The notes below the pieces were generated by a model. It had not been told where the DNA came from and searched no databases. It was given only the letters and a program-made list of their open reading frames with translations. Shown in pieces: positions 55,416 through 64,000 of a DNA stretch of 64,000 nt. The translations under genes and the position numbers were made by a program. How positions within the stretch are numbered: position 1 is the first letter of the stretch; every line of letters begins with the position of its first letter. This stretch comes from Kalaharituber pfeilii. Taxonomy: Eukaryota > Ascomycota > Pezizomycetes > Pezizales > Pezizaceae. The stretch is from the NCBI GenBank assembly GCA_015179045.1, contig WHUZ01000027.1, positions 607,857-671,856 on the forward strand, written 5' to 3'.

Positions 55416-56045
55416 TTTTTTATTGTTTATTTTTTTTTTTTAATATCATTACTCACGTGCCGCCCTGTGGGCTATGGCGAGATTATGTACATTGCATAAG
55501 ATAAATGGAGAGAGGTAAGAAAAGAAGATTGTTAAAAGGTAACAAAGGAGATGCTTCTTCGCCCCTTATGTGCTCGCCCATCTGAGTATGTCCTCCAATT
55601 TGTCCTCCCCGATCTTCCCTTTCGGTCCCTTCAGCCCTTCTCTGCCATTCGGCCATTTGAGTTTCCATACCCTGCACGCCCCCCAGATATGGTCTCTCGT
55701 TTCTTCTCCCTCTCCGCAGCATCTGCATTCTGGTGAGTCTGATTCTCGGACTTTGAACTTCCAAGCGTTCAGTCCTTTCCCGCAGAGTAGCCCTTTTTTT
55801 TCCTGTCACGTGACCCCGCGTGCAGCTATTCGCTATGGCAGGCGCCGAGTAGCCCTGCCAGGGTGCCTGTTAGTGTTCCCAGTCGGTGCAGTGGTTTGTA
55901 ACTTAACTCTAGTCGAATTGCGTTTCTTTGGCTCTCCTGGCCTTGTATGCCATTCTGATTCCCGCCTCGGTCACCGTCTCTGTCTGGTATTGTATGAAAG
56001 CTCCTATCTTTGCTGCTCGATCGGCTTTCTCATTGCCAGGAACTG
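55416..56045 (-). mobile_element. LINE-A copy with RNase H end and ORF2 C-terminus
   Basis: Read on minus: the end of an RNase H domain (PGNEKADRAAKIGAFIQYQ, TETVTEAGIRMAYKARRA) from about 56045, then a C-terminal zinc-knuckle region (RMQMLRRGRRNERPYLGGVQ, where Cys residues are partly lost), a stop, 3' UTR, A tail (AGTAATGATAT reversed at about 55440-55490) and poly(A). A LINE-B tail interrupts it at 55794-55846. Similar to 25486-25953, with more 5' sequence. Confidence 0.82.
55794..55846 (-). mobile_element. LINE-B 3' tail nested in LINE-A
   Basis: T8 CC TGTCACGTGACCCCGCG, TGCAGCTATTCGCTATGGCA. Perfect 9-bp duplication GAGTAGCCC at 55785-55793 and 55847-55855. LINE-A reading continues on both sides. 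Confidence 0.92.
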
Positions 56046-56850
56046 GAGGTAATACTGCTTATTTGAAGAATACAAAGCTGACTATATTACAAAACCTACT
56101 TGAAGGAAAGGCTAAGCACTGGTGGACTGGACAACCTACATCGAAATACAGAAATTCTCGCTTGGTAAAGAAAGTCCCTCCAGAGTACAGCTTGGCCCAG
56201 GTCTCGAGGTTGCATACATCATAGATGCTGCTAGGCCGCATCGTGCTTTGTAGTGCTTCAGTTGTACGTGGCGGGAGAGCAAGATGTGTCGTTGTAGCAG
56301 ATACAGATGTCGAGAACCATGCTCGAATCTGTACTACTCCGTTCTCAGACACGGTCCTCTCGCAGGAGGTCTCATTTCACGAGCGGATTAGAACTGATGC
56401 ATGTTGAGAGGAATAAAGTTGAGTGTTTGTTCAGGCGTAATTACAGACAAACCTGTCATACTGCATGAACTTTGTCGCCCCAGTGTAGGCCGGTGGGATT
56501 ATTGGACATCTTCATTTACTGGATGGATAGCAGTTCTGCTGGTCCGTTCAATGATTTACGAGTATTTGGACCTGTCATATTGGATATTGCAAATACTAGC
56601 AAGGACCACGATGCTTAGCAATGCGATAAAATCTTATTTCGGTGACACCCAGAGCTTAGGAAACGAGAGCTACAGATTTGGATTCAAGGGTGTTTTGAGA
56701 AAGAGATTGTCCAATCTACAATACCTTGTGTGTATTATGAATGAGAAGCAGTAGTGAAGACTCCTATTGAGGTGGCGGAATTGATGAATCCAGCCGAGGA
56801 CGTAATAGCAGACGCTGAAGAGATGACATCAGATCATGTGATGGATACCT
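56046..56850. other. No gene recognised
   Basis: Plus-strand frames at 56050-56220 (LLEGKAKHWWTGQPTS) and 56401-56754 have no domain I can name. Possibly old transposon sequence. Confidence 0.3.
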
Positions 56851-56852
56851 TT

Positions 56853-56901
<49 letters not shown>

Positions 56902-56963
56902 TGGGGGGGGGGGGGGGGGGGGTTACGTAACCCCGCATACAAGCTACCAGCCTATGGCTGGGA
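56851..56963 (-). mobile_element. LINE-C 3' tail insertion with long T and G runs
   Basis: About 50 T, a G run of about 21, then GTTACGTAACCCCGCATAC, AAGCTACCAGCCTATGGCTG. Perfect 11-bp duplication GATGGATACCT at 56840-56850 and 56964-56974. The G run next to poly(T) is unusual and may be partly a sequencing artefact. Confidence 0.88.
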
Positions 56964-56974
56964 GATGGATACCT

Positions 56975-57574
56975 ACTGCCTAGAACTGGCAGGCTCAGAA
57001 CAGGTGAAGCCAATGGATGATGGATCAGGATCAGCTTGATTAAGATGAATTCGGAGAAGAGCTAGACTCATCTTTGGAAGCAGGACATGCATTGTCAATT
57101 ATCAATGTTGAACCTAGTGACAGGAACTGCAGCACAGAAGGATGAGAACGAAGAAGCAGCACCTGCATTTTCAGCAGCTTGGAAAAAGCATGACTTGTTC
57201 AGCTCGAACTGCTCGTTGAAAGGTCTCTATTACCTCTTACTTCGCTCCTGTCTCTTTCATGGGTGTATATCTATTACAGATATTATTGCATGTATTTTCC
57301 TTGAAACTCACCCCTCCGCTCCAACCTGTTGAACTGGATAAGCTGTCATAGTGGCGGAGATAATGTAAGCACAGTCATCACAGTACCAATAAGAAACAAC
57401 GAGTCAACGGCATGTAGCACGGTGGGAGGTAGAAACGGTTAGCATACTCGGCTGTAATACGCTATGACGCATACCATATATGCCTGTTTTCCAACAGAGG
57501 AAGATACTGCTGAGGATCATCAGCTGTACTGTATAATGATTCCGATTACGCTTACTATGGGCAACGCCCAATCC
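56975..57574. other. No gene recognised
   Basis: Nothing supported; it is the 3' flank of lectin paralogue 3. Confidence 0.35.
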
Positions 57575-58866
57575 TCATGTGTAAATATGACAGAAATTGA
57601 CTATATATCCCATCAAGGCGTAGGAGGCCAACTCATTCCAGTGCAATATACGCGCCTCCACACTGGTATAATATTGAATCGCCCCACGTATCAACACGCC
57701 AGCCCATTCCCCCTTCGTGATACCTTCGCATGTTACCTTCATCCGCAAATTATAGTCACAATCTGAATGAAACATGTTCAGTGCCACCATAACTCTACGT
57801 GGAGGTTTGCTAAATTTTCTGAATCTCACATCGCCCCATCTACCAACAAAATTGCCACTCTCAATCCCAGGAAACTCGGCCGGGTAAGCGAGCCAGGAAA
57901 CACCTGCACTGTATAATTTCGTAGGCCCCCATGAATGAATGTGTAATCTGAAGCCGGACTTTGACACATCTGAGGCGATAACATAGATTCGCCTACCTGT
58001 GTGCTTGGAGGTGTCAAGAGAATTGAGCCAAAGCACCACCGAGGGTATTGCATCATAAGGGTGTTCGAATGTGATCCAATGATTGGTAATCTGTATAGGA
58101 GGCTCGCGTGGATGGTCTTCTGTCGTGCTGAAGGTTCCTGTTTGGAATCCCATCTCAGATGCTTTGGGGTGGAGTGCAAGCCAAGTGCACCCAGTGCAGT
58201 ACATTACGGAGTCATTCCATGTTTCCACATGCATCTGGAAGAGATTTTCAGTTATTCCAGTTGCATAGGCTTTGACATGTACACCTTCGTTCTTGCTGCA
58301 GTCTAACTTATTAAGACCAACCATAATCGCAGGGGGCTGGGGTAGTCATTTTGGAGGGTTAGGAACTTGAAGACATGGGAACTGTTTAACGAAGAGTGAT
58401 CGCTAGACTTAAATACTCCATCCTCAGTCAGATCTCCAATGGCCAAACATGCTGGCATGGAATGGTCAGTGTGTTTCCCTTCAGACTGGACACCTGAGTT
58501 CGAAATATCTGCATGGGCATAATACATTAGTAGCTGGCAGTTTATGGAGCCGACTTCATGTGCACGCATTGACATACCTTGAATTGTGTTGGGCTTTGTT
58601 GCTTTTAGTGCCATAACCAGCTTTTCCACAAGCGCGATATTCGCCTGCTGGAGATGATTGCTGCAGGAAGCGACGGTGGCGAGTGCTTGCTGAATTGCAT
58701 CGAACTGAGCCGTCACACCCGAATCAAACGGTAGCTGTATCTGCGAACCAGCAGTTGATGTTTGCTCCTGGTCGTCTCCACCAGTATTGCTAGGCACGGG
58801 GGTGTGAATTTCTGTGGAATAGGCTGAAGTGCCTGGGGTATAATCTGTATCTATTTTTGAATCCAT
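57575..58866 (-). pseudogene. H-type-lectin-like protein, paralogue 3 (frameshifted)
   Basis: Start at 58866 (MDSKIDTDYTPGTSAYSTE). The N-terminal frame runs to DYPSP near 58340, where one C appears to be missing from a CCCC run. The next frame gives MVGLNKLDCSKNEG, FQMHVETWNDSVMYCTGCTW, WITFEHPYDAIPSVVLWLNS, FRLHIHSWGPTKLYSAGVSW and NFVGRWGDVRFRKFSKPPRR, so three H-type-lectin-like units. Near 57710 a run of five C (six in paralogue 2) shifts the frame and replaces the expected CGGAYIALE end; that end is still encoded in the neighbouring frame at about 57650-57635. More diverged than paralogues 1 and 2, and outside the segmental duplication. Confidence 0.7.
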
Positions 58867-61260
58867 GACGGATACGGCCTCCTACTCTCTGTGTGAGGCG
58901 AGCGGATTTAAAACAATATAAAGGCGGCAGGTGCGCTAAAGGGTATGTAACTCGCAGGTGAATGTGAAGTTGGTGGGTTGGAGTTGAATATATTGGCGAC
59001 TCCCGGCGAAAGGAACAGGCCAATATATCTAAGTACTGTAGGGAGATCTGCTGAGAGGCACCTGCACTGCGCCACATGCATTGGATATGTGATCTGCAAA
59101 ACTGGACATGGTATACGTCTGTAGCCTTGCACTCAGATGGAAAATTGTGATATGTGATATATTTCACGGCAAAACTGCGCGTCATGTTTGTCCTTACGGC
59201 AAGGATGGGTGATGGGTTGCTATGACATAGGTAATCACGTTCAGCAGTGTTGAATCAGTAAATCGAGAAGTGGCTGATTGTACGCTTAAGTACATACATA
59301 CTTGGATACCACTCAAATCATTGAGACCCCGCATGTTGCTTGGGCAGGGGGATAGGAAACTGTGCTGCAAGTTGGTTGGACATTAATAGTTACAACGTTG
59401 GCACCTGTATTCCAACATCTTTTACTGGTTGTGGAGAATATATGCCCTTACATTTGAGCATCACTATATATGCACATATTGATGTACAGAGATCCGAGTC
59501 CCTAGAACCCAAATGGTAAACCATTGGGCTAATATGTGTGGCAATAATACCGACGATTACATCCGTTATCAAAAGCTGCTCAGATTAGAGACCCTCGGGT
59601 CGGATTTTTCAAAAATTTGTCATACTTGGAAAAACCAATCGTCTCCCTTCAAATTGTTTTCCATATTTTTTTCATATTCCAAATAAAGCCAGGAGCCTGG
59701 GCACGAGAACAATAAACCTGATTGTTTCCGCGTTTTTCGTGAAACAAATCATGTCGGAATTTTTTACTAAACCTATGCTGCGGCAACTATGCATAACTCA
59801 TGAATAAGCTACATAATGCGATATGCTGGTATATCTCTGGACATGTGTGCACAGAACATATAACCGCGATGCAATTTATGCTGCATACTAGGCTGACTTG
59901 CTGCATACGGTAGAAATCAAAACTTGGATGCATAATGATTAACCTGTACGAACTAGTAACCTTGACACCAAAACCGTTTTAAGTGTGAAAAATCCTGTCA
60001 GATTTCTTAAATTGTCGCGAAAGGTATTCAGACCGCAAACTGGATGAACTCAAATTCCATCCTACGTGGTAGGTTAAAGTTTCAAGACTGTCTTTCCAGT
60101 GGGGTGGAACAGTGGAAGCTGTAAACAGTATGCAGGTAGTGGTCAAGCTGAGATCTCATATTACTTTAAAACCTAATTGACCTCTCTAACAGTTCGGGGT
60201 ATATTCAACTTCTAGTGATTCTTGGCGCTGAGCTGCGTTCAGTCAAGTAATTGCTACAAGGCTTTACTTGACACCCTTCCGTAGAAATATAACAGCGCTC
60301 AGGAAGCTTCCAAGGCCTCGCTACCCGGCAAGGGAACTTCAGGGATTGGCGTTAACGTGTTGAATCAACACCCCTTGAGGAACTTATGTGGGGCGGCCTG
60401 GTGCCTCGGCGACGTGCAAAGAGTGCTTCCGAAGCCATGCTTGCAGGCAAGAATGCATTTTTGCTAGTGCCTGATGAGGTTCCTGTTGGTGATATGGCTG
60501 ATGGGTTTCTGCGTTCCCTATAACATACAGATCGGGCAATATGATACCGAAAAATGGGGATATCTGCGTCCTGTCCCTATTTTTCGTGATTAAACAGGGA
60601 TTTAAGTCCCGAGAAAATCTCTGGTCTGCCAAAAGTGACTGTTGTCCTGTTATTTCACGGATTATTATTCTCGTAGCAAGAAATATTTGAAGGCTCTTGT
60701 TTTCCGAAGATTTGATATTCCAATAATACCACCGATGTTGGATGTCTTATATAATATTAATTTGAGATCATTCCTGTAGTTCTTTTAGACAATATAATAG
60801 ATAGCTCCCATATGCTATATCCTTGCTATCTTGAAATTCCTTCCATAATTTTTGTTTCTATCAACGAAATTAAGCTTTTCATGAGATTTTTTCACGTGGG
60901 TGCATGTGGTGAATGGCTGCATAGTGTGTTGAACTTACTCTCATCGGTTAGCACGATGTGATGCTTCGGGCCTAAGGGTCCTCGCAGCATGAGAACATGC
61001 GAAGACAAAGGCTTACTTTGTCTCAATATGTTTCAAATAATATCAGGTACTGTCGCTTACCTATTAGTGACCGAGCACCTATTTGTGACCGATCTCTTGG
61101 CATCCCCCTCGTACAACTTCCACATGCAATATCTTCAACTTTAGAACAGTCCATATAGACATAGGACCAAACCATGATGTATACATAAAATCAATAACCT
61201 AAGAATTGAGAGTCATAATCCCGGTCGGGGATTTAAGCCCTGTCCCACCTACCTACAGTA
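58867..61260. other. No gene recognised
   Basis: 2.4 kb. The first approximately 300 bp resemble the upstream flanks of the other lectin copies (GGTGAATGTGAAGTTGGTG, ATTGTGATATGTGATAT). The rest is AT-rich with no domain or repeat I can support. Confidence 0.35.
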
Positions 61261-61440
61261 CCAGGTGGAGATCATCACGGAACCGGGGGTCCTACAAGAC
61301 GCGAGGGCACGTCGAGCAACGGAAAGGAACAGGCTACACCTCAAATATAGACCTCTCGCACGCCTAGAGGGGCACATCGGGACGCTCGCCGGACTACTGG
61401 GAGGGAAAGGCCTCCGAGCATGGAGACACAAAGTGGGGAA
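61261..61440 (+). pseudogene. LINE-A-type ORF2 fragment
   Basis: VEIITEPGVLQDARARRATE, RNRLHLKYRPLARLEGHIG, GLLGGKGLRAWRHKVGKAQ: the same ORF2 C-terminal segment as at 25490-25670. It stops before the zinc knuckle and has no tail, so it was cut by another event rather than only 5'-truncated. Confidence 0.75.
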
Positions 61441-61870
61441 AGCTCAACACCGACAACAACTTTTTCAGAACGAGCGCTTGGAAGAACTCCAACTTCCCGG
61501 CGCCTCCAGAACGTGAAAGTTATATCAAAGCGAAGCTCAGGACCGCCTGAGAAAGAATACCTCATTTGATTTACAGAATTCAGAAGTTTAGGACTCGTTT
61601 CGTCAAGGTCAAGTTTTCTGAGGTTTTTCAGAGAATTCCCACACAAATCTCGAGAGGCAGGGACCCGCACCTAGGATCGCGCGATCGCTTCGGAGATCGG
61701 CCGATCGGCTGCAGAACGGGCGACCAAGAACAGTAATAGCGCAAACGAGCAACGAGCAGCGACCTTCCCTTTTCAGTCTTAGCAACAAGAGCTAGGATTG
61801 AAGCGGCGCACAGCCAGAAAAGGCAGGACTAAGCGAAGGTCACGAGAAGTTAAGGAAGTCAGGGAGCAGG

Positions 61871-62617
61871 ATGTCGGTGGAAGAGGAAGTACCAAAGATG
61901 CAGTTCTTGGGACCGGTAGGAGAGGGATGGACAGGGGAGGTATATGTAATGGACAGGAATATAGTGTGGGGGATAGACGCTATCCACACATGGGAAACGA
62001 AGGATTGGTGGCTGGCGAGGCTGGGAGAGGGGGAGGATATGATTACGGTGAAAGAAAGAGTAGCGAGGGCATACAGAAAGGGAGGAGAATATGATGGGAA
62101 GTTGGATACGATCGAAGAGATTAGAAAGGATGCAGTGGAGGCAGCAGCGAGGAGGGGAGCAGAGGAGGTGGAGTGGGTGAAGACGGAGGAGCTCACGGGG
62201 ATCGCGGAGGTAGCAAGGGTCGTGAAGCTCTGGAGTAAGGATGCGGCGATGTTCCGGAGGTATGTGGAGGGGGAGGATGGAATCGTGGTAGAAAGGGAGA
62301 AAGAAGTTCTAAAGAATGCGACAAGGGAGTGTATCACAGTCAAGAGGGGACCGTTAGTGGTTTTCCAGAAGCAGGAACGGGTTCCTAGGGTTACGAGGGT
62401 GATGATGAGCTGGGGAAGGAGAAGGGAGAGGGGAGGCAGCAGGAGCAGGTCTCCATGCGACAGAAGGGGAGGAAGGAGGGAAGGATTCAGGGATAGGAAC
62501 GGGGGGGAATGGGAGATCGGAGATTCACAGCTGGGCGTTAGGCCGGTGGCAGAGGCGCCGGCAGCAGCGCCGGTGCTAGCTAGGGTGGAGGAACGAAGAG
62601 AGAGAAAGAAAAAGTAG
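61871..62617 (+). CDS. Basic, GA-rich ORF; possible LINE ORF1 upstream part
   Basis: 248 aa from M at 61871 (MSVEEEVPKMQFLGPVGEGW). It contains WGIDAIHTWETKDWWLARL, then a helical region, and an Arg/Ser-rich basic tail (WGRRRERGGSRSRSPCDRRG). I do not recognise the first part. Codon use is strongly purine-rich on the plus strand. Its position just before coiled-coil and WTVV-type segments suggests it belongs to a LINE or other retroelement, but this is inference. Confidence 0.45.
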   Translation: MSVEEEVPKMQFLGPVGEGWTGEVYVMDRNIVWGIDAIHTWETKDWWLARLGEGEDMITVKERVARAYRKGGEYDGKLDTIEEIRKDAVEAAARRGAEEVEWVKTEELTGIAEVARVVKLWSKDAAMFRRYVEGEDGIVVEREKEVLKNATRECITVKRGPLVVFQKQERVPRVTRVMMSWGRRRERGGSRSRSPCDRRGGRREGFRDRNGGEWEIGDSQLGVRPVAEAPAAAPVLARVEERRERKKK

Positions 62618-62896
62618 GTGGAGCTGAGAGGGGAAAGGAGAAAGGACGATGAGGAGATGGGGAGAATGAAGGAGAGGAGGAGGACGAAGAAGGGGTGGGA
62701 GGAGGAGAAAGAGTGCTAGCGCTCGTGCATGCGGCACAGGTGCTGGATGGGAGAGTGGACAAGCTGAGGCAAGAAGGGAAGGAAAGAGAGGCGAAGAGGC
62801 TGGGGCAGCATGGGTATGGGTGACGGCAACTTTGGGGGAAGCTGCCTTTGAGAAAGGTGGAAGGCGCTGAAGGAGAAGGGGGGGAAGGGCGAGAGG

Positions 62897-63950
62897 GTGT
62901 TGGAATATAGGAGGAGGGCGAAGATGACGGGGAGGGAGATAAAGGAATGGAGAGAGGGGGTGAAAGAGGTCAGGAAGGAGTGGGAAGAGACTAGGGAGAG
63001 TGATATGGAGAAAAGAATGGGGAAGCTGGAGGGAATGGTCCTGGAGATACATGCAGCGATGGGACTGGCATCGGTGAAGGAGGAAAGGGCGCTGGAGAGG
63101 GAGAAGAAGAAGAGGGAGGAAGAGAAAAGGGAGGAGGAGAAGAGGAGAAAAAGAGAAGCAGAGATTCGGGAGATCCGGAAGCTCCAGGAGGAGACGGAGA
63201 AGAGAAAGAAGAGGGAGGAGGAAAGGTGGAGAAAAGCAGAGGAGGAGAGCAAGAAGAGGGTAGCGGAGGAGCGGAGGAAGGCGGTGGAGAGAGCACAGGT
63301 GCTGATAAGGTGGCAGAGGTGATGGAGATGCCGGCGGGATCACAGGAGGAGGTGGCAGCCCTGGAGGAGAAGGAGAGGAAGCTGAAGGAGGAGGAGGAGA
63401 AGGCGGCAAAGGAGGCGGAGAAGAGGATTGAGGGGGAGAACTGGACAGTGGTAAGGGGGAAGAAGCTGTGGAAGAGGATGCTGAACGGTACATGCGAAGC
63501 CGGTACCGTATGGAACGGAGGGGACAGAAGAGAGGGACGTCCTCCTGAAGAGGTGTGAATCTCTTTGGGAGACATCAGCGAAGGTGGAGGGGAGAGGGGG
63601 AGGGTAACACAGGTGACGAGGAATCCAGCGGCGTCGAAGTACGAGAGGGTCTGGCTGCTGGTGGATATTCGGGAGGAGGAGAAAGCAAAGGAGGTAATGG
63701 AGAAATTCGGTGCATGGATGAGGCTGATCTTTGGCGAGGATCTCCTAAAGGTGGAGGTTCACAACAAGGATGCGGTCCCTCTAGTGATGAAGGGGGCGGA
63801 TTATGAGGATGGGGAGAGGTGGAGGTGATGAGGAGAAAGCTGAGGGAGGAGAACCCGGATGTCAAGTTTGGGTCGAGACCACCAGTGCGCTTTGGAGTAG
63901 CGCCATCTATGGGTCCGCCGAGGGTGTCGCAGTTAAAGTTCGAGGGGTGA
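62897..63950 (+). pseudogene. LINE ORF1-like coiled-coil and RNA-binding-like frames
   Basis: In order over shifting frames: a long Glu/Lys/Arg coiled coil (62940-63420, for example REAEIREIRKLQEETEKR), a basic ENWTVVRGKKLWKRM motif (about 63436-63480) typical of LINE ORF1 linkers, and a compact segment SKYERVWLLVDIREEEKAKE, KFGAWMRLIFGEDLLKVEV, KDAVPLVMKGADYEDG (63635-63810) that could be an RRM-like fold. It continues off the window with KLREENPDVKFGSRPPVRFG. Frame changes near 63320, 63560 and 63830. Confidence 0.5.
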
Positions 63951-64000
63951 ATGCGGATGAGGCGGTGAAGGTGTTGAAGAAGGGTGGTAGTGTGTGGAGG

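Noticed and set aside
62576..63575. Long minus-strand Pro/Ser-rich frames
   Set aside because: Shadows of the GA-rich plus-strand LINE ORF1-like sequence.

Overview
The window looks like nuclear DNA of a filamentous ascomycete (Pezizomycotina). Evidence: short GT-AG introns of about 45-110 bp with fungal branch sites, an ankyrin protein with a fungal STAND-type N-terminus, an HSPA12-type Hsp70, a secreted SH3-like protein, and a dense graveyard of retroelements. The transposon density would suit a truffle-like Pezizomycete, but that is a guess; the sequence does not fix the genus.

Layout. 1-6.4 kb: a hAT-like MITE with an 8-bp target duplication, then a decayed minus-strand Ty1/copia element with two LTRs. 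6.4-11.4 kb: LINE 3' ends, GC palindromes and one arm of a minisatellite-bearing repeat. 12.2-14.0 kb: an intact two-exon ankyrin gene. 15-18.5 kb: the inverted partner of the minisatellite repeat, then a young MULE with 102-bp TIRs and a 9-bp target duplication, nested in a third copy of that repeat. 19.5-20.0 kb: a small secreted-protein gene. 21.7-28 kb: LINE pieces, a GC-rich ORF1-only LINE and a 1.7-kb foldback element. 30.2-33.0 kb: a multi-exon Hsp70-like gene. 34.5-36.1 kb: an uncharacterised three-exon gene. 37-50 kb: two copies of a segmental duplication, each carrying a three-domain H-type-lectin-like gene, with a Gag-protease polyprotein relic between them. 52.3-56 kb: ankyrin relics broken by a solo LTR and LINE pieces. 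57.5-58.9 kb: a third lectin gene. 61.2-64 kb: LINE ORF2 debris and GA-rich LINE ORF1-like frames running off the window.

The most striking pattern is a shower of very short LINE 3' ends. Conserved tails of only about 20-60 nt plus poly(A) are flanked by 9-15 bp target duplications. Several are confirmed by an empty site in a paralogous copy or by the interrupted reading frame. Other points of interest are an ORF1-only half-LINE seen twice with a similar ORF1-to-tail junction, a MULE that encodes only the FAR1-type DNA-binding part of its transposase, and three lectin paralogues broken at differing positions, mostly by one-base indels at C runs. All calls are from reading the sequence; no database search was run.
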